This document shows positions 34,148-42,661 of a stretch of DNA of 64,000 nucleotides, piece after piece (within the stretch, counting starts at the first letter, position 1; each line of letters begins with the position of its first letter). Below the pieces are notes generated by a model, which worked only from the letters and a program-made list of their open reading frames with translations, was not told where the DNA came from and searched no databases. A program made the position numbers and the translations under genes. Source of the stretch: Sphaerochaetaceae bacterium (lineage in GTDB: Bacteria > Spirochaetota > Spirochaetia > Sphaerochaetales > Sphaerochaetaceae); contig JAKSPE010000009.1 in assembly GCA_024405015.1 (NCBI GenBank), positions 20,160 through 84,159 on the forward strand, given 5' to 3'.

Positions 34148-34648
34148 ATGCATAAGAAGCTGTTGGTTGTTCTGTTAGTCGTTCTTTCAACAATGATGTC
34201 CATCTTTGCGATGGAAACGACATACACCATCATACTTGTCTCCGTCGTAGACAGAGTCCAGCCACAGTTCGCCATCCGAAATGCAGAGACAGGCGCAATT
34301 GGACAGAGCGTTGTCTACAATACATCCAAGATTGCAGACGCCGACGTCAGAACTTCATTTGATATCATCCAGACCAATGACAGCAACTACAGAGGAACTG
34401 TTCATATGGATATCACTGCATCAGAACTCGTCTCTTATGTCAATGGAACAGAGTACAGAACAGAAGGTGTCAAGATCCTGGCCAACGGCATTGAAAATGC
34501 AGCAAAGGTCTGTTTCAACTATGAGCTTACCAGAAACACAAAAGCAGAATCTGTGGTTTCCACCTTTGATGTCATCTGGACAACAAACGAAAACCTCATC
34601 AATGCAAATTATCAGGCGGTTGTAACAATTTCCTATACAGCATCCTGA
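34148..34648 (+). CDS. Secreted beta-rich protein, unknown function
   Basis: A 166-residue exported protein with a signal peptide (MHKKLLVVLLVVLSTMMSIFA). The mature part is beta-rich without cysteine pairs except one Cys (KVCFNYELTRNT); the end VVSTFDVIWTTNENLINANYQAVVTISYTAS resembles the C-terminal strand of pilin-like or surface subunits handled by chaperones. That makes it a possible client of a PapD-like chaperone such as the one at the left edge, but they are 34 kb apart. Start at 34148 has AAGGAG 8 nt upstream. Single gene with strong terminator. Confidence 0.65.
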   Translation: MHKKLLVVLLVVLSTMMSIFAMETTYTIILVSVVDRVQPQFAIRNAETGAIGQSVVYNTSKIADADVRTSFDIIQTNDSNYRGTVHMDITASELVSYVNGTEYRTEGVKILANGIENAAKVCFNYELTRNTKAESVVSTFDVIWTTNENLINANYQAVVTISYTAS

Positions 34649-34671
34649 TAAGAGCCTAATCAACCTCCTCT

Positions 34672-34708
34672 GGTAGCCGAAGTACATGTACCCGGCTACC
34701 TTTTTTTT
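34672..34708 (+). terminator. Terminator after the secreted protein gene
   Basis: GGTAGCCG (34672-34679) and CGGCTACC (34693-34700) form a perfect 8-bp stem, followed by eight T. Confidence 0.88.
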
Positions 34709-34710
34709 CA

Positions 34711-34927
34711 GGCTCTTCACGCTTTCCTCGGGGATTGGATTTGCCTATGCTTGCCTGTTCTCCGATTCTTCCCTGGGAAATGCGGGGAATCAGCGATTGT
34801 GTGCAGGCGGTGTGATGCTTGTGCATTCCAGCCTGCCAGGGCCTGCGGGGCAGGATAGCCCAAGCGAGGCCGGCATGGCGTCCTGGAAGGGGCATGCATC
34901 AAGCCTTACACGGTCTGCACACATGAG
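34711..34927 (+). repeat. Dispersed repeat, copy A (terminator-adjacent)
   Basis: Begins 3 nt after a terminator T-run with GGCTCTTCACG, contains GGATTGG...TTGCCTATGC, the core GGGCAGGATAGCCCAAGC and ends in CACATGAG. A diverged copy lies in inverse orientation at 35094-35262 with the same start, core and end words. GC content is higher than that of the surrounding intergenic DNA. Open frames in it have no ribosome sites. Confidence 0.6.
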
Positions 34928-35093
34928 TCTTGTTCCAAAATCGCACTGAATTCAGCCTCTTATGTAGCAAAGTGCTACATATTTTAAAAAAACAAAGGGA
35001 TTATGGAACAATTGGATGCGAAAGGTAATGGGGAGGCTTCCTTGGAAGGAGCATATAAAGAATAATCTCATAGATCTGATTGCTCTCATTTTG

Positions 35094-35262
35094 CTCATGT
35101 GTATGGGCCATGCAAGGCCTGCTGCATACTCCCCAAAGGGTCGCAGTCAGGTGCCCGAAGCTGGGCTATCCTGCCCGCTTGGCACCTACGACCGCTAGTC
35201 TGCACAGGCATCGCAAAAGCCAATCCACAATCGCGATGCCCCGAACTTTCCGTGAAGAACCA
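35094..35262 (-). repeat. Dispersed repeat, copy B (terminator-adjacent, inverted)
   Basis: Read on the minus strand it begins GGTTCTTCACG right after the hppA terminator T-run, has GGATTGGCTTTTGCGATGCC, the core GGGCAGGATAGCCCAGC and ends CACATGAG. Shorter than copy A by about 48 nt. The 34928-35093 spacer between copies shows no gene; it holds an ATGTAGCA..TGCTACAT inverted repeat at about 34961-34980. Confidence 0.6.
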
Positions 35263-35296
35263 AAAAAGATGAAGGGACCGCGACGCGATCCCTTCA
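35255..35296 (-). terminator. Terminator of hppA
   Basis: On the minus strand GAAGGGATCGCG, a short loop and CGGTCCCTTC form a strong stem followed by ATCTTTTTTGG, 20 nt past the hppA stop. Confidence 0.8.
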
Positions 35297-35316
35297 AAAG
35301 GAGATTTCATATCATG

Positions 35317-37437
35317 TTAAAGAATGTTTATCAGATTAAAGGCGACAATCAGGCCTGAGAATACGATGGAGACGGTAGAACAGAGCTTGATCAGAATGTT
35401 CAGTGCTGGACCTGCAGTATCCTTGAACGGATCGCCAACCGTATCACCGACAACAGCGGCCTTGTGCTGCTCGGATCCCTTACCACCAAAGTTTCCACCT
35501 TCGATGTATTTCTTGGCATTATCCCAGGCTCCACCGGAGTTGGACATGAACACGGCCAAAGCGAAACCGGTAATGGAGACACCACCAAGAAGACCGACAA
35601 CACCACACGGACCAAGGAAAAGGCCTGTGACGATAGGAGCAACAATGGCAAGAACGGCAGGAAGAATCATCTCGTGCAGAGAGCCTTTGGTGCACAGCGC
35701 AACACAGGATGCATAATCCGGATCGGCCTTGTAATCCATGATACCGGAGATTTCCCTAAACTGTCTTCGAACCTCACGGACAATGGTCTGTGCCGCTCTC
35801 TGGACAGCACCGATGGTCAGAGCAGAGAACACACAAGCCAGCATGGCTCCCACAAACAGACCAACAAGAACAGTCGGACTTGTCAAGGAGAAGTTCAGGA
35901 TGTCGGAGGTCTTGTCCTGGACGATGTTGACATAAGAGACCAGCAATGCAAGGGATGTCAAAGAAGCGGAGCCGATTGCAAAACCCTTTCCAGTTGCAGC
36001 AGTTGTGTTTCCAAGGGAATCCAAAGCATCCGTTCGCTCACGGACCTGTTCTGGAAGCTGACACATCTGAGCGATTCCACCAGCATTATCGGCAACAGGA
36101 CCATAGGCATCGGTTGCCATTGTGATGCCAAGCGTGGAAAGCATACCGACACCTGCAATTCCGATACCGTAGAGACCTCGGTTGAACTCCACTGAGAACA
36201 GACCACTTGGGGAAATGATGTGAGTGGTACCACCAGCGGAGAAATAGCTGAGAATGACAGCAGCTGCGATGATCAGAACAGAGGTAAGCGTGGAACGCAG
36301 ACCAAGGGATACACCACCGATGATAATGGTTGCAGCACCGGTTTCTGATGATGCGGCAAGCATTCTCGTCGGACGATAGGAATCAGAGGTATAGTACTCT
36401 GTGAAATAACCAATGGCACAACCACCGATAAGACCTGCGATGATAGAGACATAGACACCCATGTTTCCAACAATGAAATAGGTCAGCGGTGCGCTGCAAA
36501 CAGCAGCAAGGACAGCCGCGGTGTAGGTACCGGTTCTCAGACTCTTCAGAAGGGAGATCTGGTCCGCATCCTCTTTGGTCTTGACCAGGTAGGAACCGAT
36601 GATGGAACAGAGGATTCCAATGACAGCAATGGCCAAAGGAAGAAGCATACCCTTGAAACCGTAGCCTGCAGTAGCACTGAGAGCGAATGTGGCCAGAATG
36701 GATCCGACATAGGATTCGTAAAGGTCTGCTCCCATTCCTGCGACATCACCGACGTTGTCACCAACATTATCTGCGATGGTAGCTGGGTTTCGTGGATCAT
36801 CCTCAGGGATGCCGGCTTCGACCTTACCAACAAGGTCAGCTCCGACGTCAGCTGCTTTTGTGTATATACCACCACCTACTCTTGCAAACAACGCCATGAA
36901 GGATGCTCCCATTCCATTCATGACAATGATGTTTCCGAGTTCAACAGGATCCGTGATTCCAAATGCAAAATAGAGAATGCAGAACCAAGACGTCACGTCC
37001 AACAGGCCAAGGCCGACAACTGAGAATCCCATGACTGTGCCAGAGGAGAAAGCAACCCGAAGACCCTTGTTCAGGCTTTCAGAAGCAGCCTGAGCAGTTC
37101 TCGAGTTCGACTGAGTGGATATTTTCATACCGATAATACCGGCAAGCATGGACCAAAGACCACCAGTGACAAAGGCGAATGGCGTGAATCGGGAAAGGAT
37201 ACGACCACCCGATGCAAAGGAAGCGACCAAAAGCATGACGAAAATCACAGCAAAAATGATTCCCGCCGTCCTGTACTGGTTCTTGAGAAAGGCGTTTGCA
37301 CCACCACGAATGGCAGATGCGATCTTGACCATTCTCTCGTTTCCTTCTGAATACTTCATGACCTTTCTTGCCTGTAGGGCTGCAAAGACAAGGGCCATAG
37401 CTGAGCCGACAAATCCAATCAAAAACAGATTAGTCAT
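35317..37437 (-). CDS. hppA: Membrane-bound ion-pumping pyrophosphatase
   Basis: A 706-residue protein with about sixteen transmembrane helices. The substrate motifs are GADLVGKVEAGIPEDDPRNP and ADNVGDNVGDVAGMGADL near residues 195-230, and NSGGAWDNAKK near 625. It hydrolyses pyrophosphate and pumps H+ or Na+ across the membrane. The sequence LGNTTAATGKG near 478 has Ala where K+-independent enzymes have Lys (GNTTKA), so it should be the K+-dependent type, most of which pump Na+ or both ions. AGGAGG ribosome site. Two identical LacI-type sites lie in the 5' region. Pyrophosphate made by glycogen synthesis and tRNA charging would be its fuel. Confidence 0.95.
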   Translation of the reverse strand: MTNLFLIGFVGSAMALVFAALQARKVMKYSEGNERMVKIASAIRGGANAFLKNQYRTAGIIFAVIFVMLLVASFASGGRILSRFTPFAFVTGGLWSMLAGIIGMKISTQSNSRTAQAASESLNKGLRVAFSSGTVMGFSVVGLGLLDVTSWFCILYFAFGITDPVELGNIIVMNGMGASFMALFARVGGGIYTKAADVGADLVGKVEAGIPEDDPRNPATIADNVGDNVGDVAGMGADLYESYVGSILATFALSATAGYGFKGMLLPLAIAVIGILCSIIGSYLVKTKEDADQISLLKSLRTGTYTAAVLAAVCSAPLTYFIVGNMGVYVSIIAGLIGGCAIGYFTEYYTSDSYRPTRMLAASSETGAATIIIGGVSLGLRSTLTSVLIIAAAVILSYFSAGGTTHIISPSGLFSVEFNRGLYGIGIAGVGMLSTLGITMATDAYGPVADNAGGIAQMCQLPEQVRERTDALDSLGNTTAATGKGFAIGSASLTSLALLVSYVNIVQDKTSDILNFSLTSPTVLVGLFVGAMLACVFSALTIGAVQRAAQTIVREVRRQFREISGIMDYKADPDYASCVALCTKGSLHEMILPAVLAIVAPIVTGLFLGPCGVVGLLGGVSITGFALAVFMSNSGGAWDNAKKYIEGGNFGGKGSEQHKAAVVGDTVGDPFKDTAGPALNILIKLCSTVSIVFSGLIVAFNLINIL

Positions 37438-37463
37438 TCTAAAGCCTCCTGGAAATAAAAAAG

Positions 37464-37477
37464 CGCAAACGTTTACG
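37464..37477. promoter_or_regulatory. LacI-family-type operator, proximal site of hppA
   Basis: CGCAAACGTTTACG, a near-palindrome around AAACGTTT as bound by LacI/GalR/CcpA-type regulators. It lies in the leader about 27 nt before the hppA start. Confidence 0.65.
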
Positions 37478-37551
37478 AAAACCCTTAAAAAAAATATCTC
37501 AAAGATATCTTCTATTCCTCACCGTTTGTTGCCAGATTTGAATCCTTTTTA

Positions 37552-37565
37552 CGCAAACGTTTACG
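37552..37565. promoter_or_regulatory. LacI-family-type operator, distal site of hppA
   Basis: The same 14 bp CGCAAACGTTTACG, 88 bp from the proximal copy, just downstream of the expected transcription start. Paired identical sites suggest looping or cooperative repression. Confidence 0.65.
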
Positions 37566-37578
37566 TTGTTTATAATTT

Positions 37579-37608
37579 ATCCTAGACCCTAATCTCGAGA
37601 TTCGTCAA
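37579..37608 (-). promoter_or_regulatory. Promoter of hppA
   Basis: On the minus strand TTGACG (37608-37603), 18-bp spacer, TAGGAT (37584-37579). The distal operator begins 13 bp further on. Confidence 0.5.
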
Positions 37609-37627
37609 CAAAAAAAATCATTTTTTT

Positions 37628-38833
37628 TCAAAGAGCCTTTTCCGCCTTGATTGTTGCGGCGTATGCACTATTGCAAAGTCCTAGCACAGCAGAAATTATG
37701 AACAACGTCTCAATGCCGAGCACCTGCCAGATCAGACCACCAAAAAGAGCAATCATAATGGTAATCAAGTGGTTAACGGACATTCCGGTTGAGATTGTAG
37801 CCTTCATTTCCTCTGGACTGTCGGACAGATCCTGGACGTAGACGTTCGAAGCCATGGAAGCAAGAGAAATCACGGAATCCAGCACATAGTTGATGCAACA
37901 CACGACGAATGCAACATTCTTCGGGAACAGATGGTGGGCAAACCCGTAGAAGAAGCACACAATCACAAGTATGAGCGTATCGGAGACCATGACAACCTTG
38001 TATCCGAATCGGTCGATGATTTTGCCAACGTATGGGGAAGCGATGAAGCAGCAGATGGCGGAGATGGCAAACAGCAGGCTGATGACCATGGCATTAGCAC
38101 CATAGAACAGAACAAGCACATAAGGTCCGAATGTCATGAACACCTGTTTTCTGGCACCATAGAAGACCTCAAGCATGTAATACTTTCCGAACTTCTTTCG
38201 GAAGTAGAATCGATGGTTCTGGCCATTTGCTTTGCTGGAGCCATTGATTTTTGTGGAGGACAGAAAGCCAAGTCCAATGATTGCGGCAGAGGCGATGAAG
38301 ATTCCACGATAGGCATTGGATGAGCTTGGAATGAACATGAACAGCAGAATGATCAGAAGATAACCAGCCAGAGTTCCGATCTGGTAGATTGCACTCTGGT
38401 ACCCCAGAGCCTCTCCTCCACAATCCTTCTTGGAATATTCAAGGGTCATGGACTGACGCATGGCAAGCTGCATGTGCTCTCCAAGGGAGTAGATGAAAAT
38501 TGTGATGGTGACAAGAACTCTTGTGGCAGGCACAATCGGAAGCAGCGCCATACCCACCAGCATGATTACTGCACCAAGCTTGTAGATACGCTCTGCAGAG
38601 AACAGATACAGCACTGCAAGAACCAGAACCAGCATGAAGCCAGGCAATTCTCGGAAGAATTCGGAGACTCCCTTGTCAAAGGAGGACATGCCGACAATCT
38701 CAGCAAGGTAATTGTCGATAACTCCCTTGTACAGTCCATATGCCAAAGCAAAGGAGACCATTGATGCGAAAAAAGCCTTGTAACTACTCTCTTCTCTGAA
38801 AACCGCTTTAAATCTACCCATGGCCGAAATCAT
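37628..38833 (-). CDS. MFS transporter
   Basis: A 401-residue protein with twelve predicted helices, the first at residues 20-40. The second half starts at about 210 after a basic linker (KANGQNHRFYFRKKFGKYY). SPYVGKIIDRFGYKVVMV near 266 is the MFS motif A equivalent between helices 8 and 9. Substrate unknown. Neither possible start (38833 or the Met four codons later) has a good ribosome site. It ends 20 nt before the hppA promoter, with T-rich sequence between, and is divergent from the YbaK gene. Confidence 0.8.
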   Translation of the reverse strand: MISAMGRFKAVFREESSYKAFFASMVSFALAYGLYKGVIDNYLAEIVGMSSFDKGVSEFFRELPGFMLVLVLAVLYLFSAERIYKLGAVIMLVGMALLPIVPATRVLVTITIFIYSLGEHMQLAMRQSMTLEYSKKDCGGEALGYQSAIYQIGTLAGYLLIILLFMFIPSSSNAYRGIFIASAAIIGLGFLSSTKINGSSKANGQNHRFYFRKKFGKYYMLEVFYGARKQVFMTFGPYVLVLFYGANAMVISLLFAISAICCFIASPYVGKIIDRFGYKVVMVSDTLILVIVCFFYGFAHHLFPKNVAFVVCCINYVLDSVISLASMASNVYVQDLSDSPEEMKATISTGMSVNHLITIMIALFGGLIWQVLGIETLFIISAVLGLCNSAYAATIKAEKAL

Positions 38834-38893
38834 ACAAGGTTATTGATAAATGATGAACACATTTTGCATAATTGGAACAAAGAGGATAAGAAA

Positions 38894-39364
38894 ATGGCAA
38901 TCCAGAAAGTCAAAGACTATTTCAGATCATTCGGAATGGAAGACAGAGTCATCGAACTCACCGAATCCAGCGCAACAGTAGAACTGGCAGCACAGGCACT
39001 CGGATGCGAACCATGCAGAATCGCAAAATCCCTTTCCTTCATGGTGGGAGAAAGCGCCATCCTGGTCATTGCCGCAGGAGATGCCAAAGTCGACAACGCA
39101 AAATACAAGATGCAGTTCGGTGCAAAGGCAAAGATGCTTACTCCGGACGAGGTCGTAAACCTCATTGGCCATGCCATTGGTGGCGTCTGTCCATTTGCCA
39201 TCAATGATGGTGTCAACGTTTACCTCGACGAATCTCTCAAACGCTTTGAGACGGTGTTCCCTGCTTGCGGAAGCAGCAACAGCGCCATTGAACTTACCAT
39301 AGCAGAGCTTGAGAAGTACTCAGGCTTCACAGCATGGGTCGACGTCTGTAAAGCCTGGCAGTAA
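38894..39364 (+). CDS. YbaK/EbsC-type aminoacyl-tRNA deacylase-like protein
   Basis: The 156-residue protein matches the YbaK/ProX editing domain: DYFRSFGMEDRVIEL at the start, CRIAKSLSFMV near 52 with the conserved Lys, KYKMQFGAKAKMLTPDEV near 82, and the loop GHAIGGVCPFAI near 103. These proteins hydrolyse mischarged tRNAs such as Cys- or Ala-tRNA(Pro). Start at 38894 is preferred for GAGGA 8 nt upstream; a longer frame from 38843 is unsupported. Single gene. Confidence 0.88.
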   Translation: MAIQKVKDYFRSFGMEDRVIELTESSATVELAAQALGCEPCRIAKSLSFMVGESAILVIAAGDAKVDNAKYKMQFGAKAKMLTPDEVVNLIGHAIGGVCPFAINDGVNVYLDESLKRFETVFPACGSSNSAIELTIAELEKYSGFTAWVDVCKAWQ

Positions 39365-39372
39365 ACACCCCG

Positions 39373-40323
39373 TCATTTGAGGTTCTCTAGAAGCTCCTTC
39401 CAGACGACAGGGTCCTGCTCCGTCATTCTGACCCAGTCCACCTTGTTCATGTACTCCCGCTTCTCTTCAAACGTCTTGAGAGCCTTCTCCTTCACAAGTT
39501 TGTTGAACTCCCCAAATGTTGCGTTCATATAGTTGACGGCATCCTCTGTGTAGTTTGGATTATGATGCTTGCCATCGACTGTGACGAACCTGACATTTGG
39601 GTTCTGGACTCTGGCCTGCACATAGCCAAGACCGGCATCGATGTTGATCATGCTGTCATCCTTGGAATGGATCATCACAACCTTGGCTGTTGTGTTCTCA
39701 AGTGCCTTGGAGATTGAGCAATCGATATATTTTGGATTCATCTTCTTCTCATAGGCAATGATTCCCTTCTTGAACATCTTCATCTTTCCGCCGAAGCCAA
39801 GACCGAAAACGGCATCCAGGGAATCGAATGTGGAGATGATTCCAACACTGTAGATGTTCTTGTAGAAGGAAAGGATGTTTCCGACTGCATAGCCACCCCA
39901 AGAGTGACCGATAAGGGAGATTCGTCTTTTGCAAAGTTCGCTGTCACTCTGGATAAAGGTCAGACAGGAATCAAGGTCGTTGAGAGACTCTGTCATTCCA
40001 CGGATGCTGGAACCTTCGGACTCAAAACAGCCGATGTTGTCATAGGAGAGAACCTCGTAGCCATTTCGTGCGACAAGCTCGATCTCACGCATGTAGGATC
40101 TGTGTCCGCCACCGATTCCATGGCAGAAAATGACAAGGTCATTGGTGTTGGATCCTTCATAGCTGTAGATGTTGCCTTTGACCTTCAGCCCCTGAGGGGT
40201 CATGAAAGAGATTGGCTTAGCCTGAAGACCAGGGAAATCCTGATATGAGAAATAATGTGTGATGTGATTATCATCATATCGTTTGACGAACATCTTCTTG
40301 TAGACCATTGATACCAAACCCAT
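39373..40323 (-). CDS. Alpha/beta hydrolase
   Basis: A 316-residue alpha/beta-hydrolase with oxyanion region VIFCHGIGGGHRSY near 85, nucleophile elbow ISLIGHSWGGYA near 160 (Ser), acid MIHSKDDSM near 240 and His in DGKHHNPNY near 272. No signal peptide. It is most like acyl-ester or peptidase-type hydrolases of unknown substrate. Start at 40323 has an AGGAG 8 nt upstream. It is divergent from nnr. Confidence 0.82.
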   Translation of the reverse strand: MGLVSMVYKKMFVKRYDDNHITHYFSYQDFPGLQAKPISFMTPQGLKVKGNIYSYEGSNTNDLVIFCHGIGGGHRSYMREIELVARNGYEVLSYDNIGCFESEGSSIRGMTESLNDLDSCLTFIQSDSELCKRRISLIGHSWGGYAVGNILSFYKNIYSVGIISTFDSLDAVFGLGFGGKMKMFKKGIIAYEKKMNPKYIDCSISKALENTTAKVVMIHSKDDSMINIDAGLGYVQARVQNPNVRFVTVDGKHHNPNYTEDAVNYMNATFGEFNKLVKEKALKTFEEKREYMNKVDWVRMTEQDPVVWKELLENLK

Positions 40324-40401
40324 AGTATGCTCTCCTATCGGCCCCAATAATAATGAGAAATTGCAATTGAAGCAAACGTAAAATTGTCCTACCCTATATC
40401 C

Positions 40402-41814
40402 ATGCAGGAACTCTATTCAGCAAGCCAGTCCAAGAGCATGGATGAAACCAGCCAAAACAAATTCTCCATCCTGGGAGCAACTCTCATGGAGGATGCCTCT
40501 TTTTCCACATATCTTCGCATCCGCGATGACATCACTTCTGCATCCCTTGCAGTGTTTGTTGCAGGTGGCGGAAACAATGGCGGAGATGCCCTGGCCATCG
40601 CAAGACTTGCTTATCTGGACGGAAGACGCAACATCGCAGTCATGCTTGCCGATGCAGGCAAGGAGACAGATCTTCGGAAAGCCCAGCGCCTAGCCTGCCA
40701 GAGTATCGGCGTTCGTTTCACAGACGCACTGGATGGTGCGGACCTGATTATTGACGGTCTTTTCGGAATCGGCCTCAAGGGCTGTCCAAGAGAGCCATCC
40801 AAAAGTCTCATTGAAGAGATCAACAGCAGCAAGGCCAAGGTCATCGCCCTGGATGTCCCATCGGGAATCGCAGAAGAGGTTCCATTCGCAAACGGAGTGA
40901 AGGCCTATCGTACCATCTGCATGGGAGAGCTCAAATCCGCTCTCTTTATCCCAGAAAACAGAGACCATGCCGGAACTATCGAGACAACGTTCCCGTTCTT
41001 TCCAGAGGGAGCAAAACCAAATGCTCATGCATACCTGTTAAATGACCAGGACCTGTGCGTCCCTACCCTCAAGGCAAGCGATTACAAGAAAACCCGCAAA
41101 AGCGTGGCAATCATCGGTGGAAGCGGACGCTTTACCGGAGCTGTGATTCTTGCGGCAAAAGCGGCATTCCATGCAGGAGCAGGTCTTGTGACGATCTTCA
41201 CCGAGCAAAACCTCGTTTCTCTCATTGCCAAGGCAATCCCATCGGCCATGGTCACCACTTATGAAGAGGCTACGGACCTTTCGGCTTTTGATGCAGTACT
41301 TTGTGGACCTGGTATGGGCAAAAAACACGATGATGCACTGAAAATGGCACTGGAGCAGGCAAAACGACTTGTCATCGATGCCGATGGCATCAGAGCCTTG
41401 GCTCGTCTTGGCAGCAGCACAAAGGGCAACTGCATCCTGACACCACATTTGGGGGAGTATGCGGATTTGGTCAACGCATTTGCCAAAAACGCAAAACCTG
41501 AGACTCCATTTGCTTGGGAAGAGACCCTTTCAGAAGTTCAGAAAGCCACACAGGCAACCCTTGTCGTCAAGGCAAACACCGTAACCATAAAGGATTCCGA
41601 GACCTTATGCTTTGTGGATGGACAGAACCCTTCCTTGGGCGTTGCAGGCTCTGGCGATGTACTTGCCGGCATGACACTAGCCCTGTTTGCAAAAGATGGA
41701 AAAAGAGCTGCCCATAACGCTGCACTTCTGCACCAGAAAGCAGGCCGTCTTGCTCACGAGAAGCTTGGCTTCTACTCGTCAGACGACCTGATCCGTTTTA
41801 TAGGAAAAGCCTGA
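40402..41814 (+). CDS. nnr: Bifunctional NAD(P)HX epimerase/dehydratase
   Basis: A 470-residue metabolite-repair enzyme. The N-terminal YjeF-like epimerase domain (about 1-205) has VAGGGNNGGDALAIARL near 57 and DGLFGIGLKG near 120. The C-terminal ADP-dependent dehydratase domain has GGSGRFTGAVILAAKAAFHAGAG near 238, GPGMGKKHDDA near 304, TPHLGEYADLV near 350 and GVAGSGDVLAGM near 413. It repairs hydrated NADH and NADPH. The ATG at 40402 is used; a TTG six codons upstream is possible. No clear ribosome site is visible for either. Confidence 0.92.
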   Translation: MQELYSASQSKSMDETSQNKFSILGATLMEDASFSTYLRIRDDITSASLAVFVAGGGNNGGDALAIARLAYLDGRRNIAVMLADAGKETDLRKAQRLACQSIGVRFTDALDGADLIIDGLFGIGLKGCPREPSKSLIEEINSSKAKVIALDVPSGIAEEVPFANGVKAYRTICMGELKSALFIPENRDHAGTIETTFPFFPEGAKPNAHAYLLNDQDLCVPTLKASDYKKTRKSVAIIGGSGRFTGAVILAAKAAFHAGAGLVTIFTEQNLVSLIAKAIPSAMVTTYEEATDLSAFDAVLCGPGMGKKHDDALKMALEQAKRLVIDADGIRALARLGSSTKGNCILTPHLGEYADLVNAFAKNAKPETPFAWEETLSEVQKATQATLVVKANTVTIKDSETLCFVDGQNPSLGVAGSGDVLAGMTLALFAKDGKRAAHNAALLHQKAGRLAHEKLGFYSSDDLIRFIGKA

Positions 41815-41820
41815 CAACTA

Positions 41821-42462
41821 TCAAGCAAGAATTGTTTTTACCTTCTCACACAAAGCCTTTGCCAATGCAGCATGGCTGTCTTTGTCCATGTGAAGCTCAT
41901 CGGCACCAGGACATGCCACGGTCGCAGCGTCAAAGAATTCGCATGCGTTTCGCTGGGCTACAATCTGAAACAGTTTGGAAAGCTCGCGACTCTTTTGTGG
42001 TGCACTCTCATCCAAGGTCCAATACACACTTTCTGCGATTTTATCGCCAATGAGAATCGGTGATACTACAAGAATCTCCGGCACAGCCTTTGCGGTATCT
42101 GTGCAGTAGTTTTTCATCTTGTGAATCAGAACCTCCAGAAAACTGGCGATGGTCTTAGGAGTTGCACTGTAATGGGACTGGATATCATTGGTTCCCAGCA
42201 TGACAATCACAAGATCAACAGGACTATGGGTTCCAAGAATCGGGACAACCGCATCAAAGCCACATCGATACGGATCGCGAGCATCGTGAAAACCGATGGT
42301 TCTGCCATTGTAGCCTTCCTCGATCACGTAATACTCTGGCCCCAGAAGTTTCTGCAGCACACCAGTCCAACGGACATCTCTAGGCCATCTAGGCATCCCA
42401 TCATCGAGATTCGGATTGGCACCATAGGTATTGGAATCGCCGAAACAGAGAACAGTCTTCAT
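41821..42462 (-). CDS. SGNH/GDSL-family hydrolase
   Basis: The 213-residue protein has SGNH blocks: CFGDSNTYGANP at residues 5-16 (Ser), a Gly in block II (GYNGRTIG), VIVMLGTNDIQSHY near 98 (Asn) and DELHMDKDSHAALA near 192 (Asp, His). Cytosolic, no signal peptide. Related enzymes remove acetyl groups from sugars or lipids. Start at 42462 has AAAGGAG; a longer frame to 42549 is unsupported. Converges on nnr with 6 nt between stops. Confidence 0.87.
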   Translation of the reverse strand: MKTVLCFGDSNTYGANPNLDDGMPRWPRDVRWTGVLQKLLGPEYYVIEEGYNGRTIGFHDARDPYRCGFDAVVPILGTHSPVDLVIVMLGTNDIQSHYSATPKTIASFLEVLIHKMKNYCTDTAKAVPEILVVSPILIGDKIAESVYWTLDESAPQKSRELSKLFQIVAQRNACEFFDAATVACPGADELHMDKDSHAALAKALCEKVKTILA

Positions 42463-42661
42463 AATCACTCCTTTACAACAGGATTCTACCACCATTTGTA
42501 GGCCATGCCATAGCATTTGTCTTTTTTGTGTCTTTTTTGGCATGCACATTGAACTTTGTCCATTTTATACCTATATTTGCGATGAAACCCCTTGTTTCAT
42601 ATATTTTACAGACCCGGAAATGAAGAGACACAGAACCAAATTGTCCGGGATAAGGTGAATT

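Noticed and set aside
34686..34949. 87-codon plus-strand frame after the secreted protein gene
   Set aside because: It begins inside a terminator hairpin, has no ribosome site, and coincides with a dispersed repeat.
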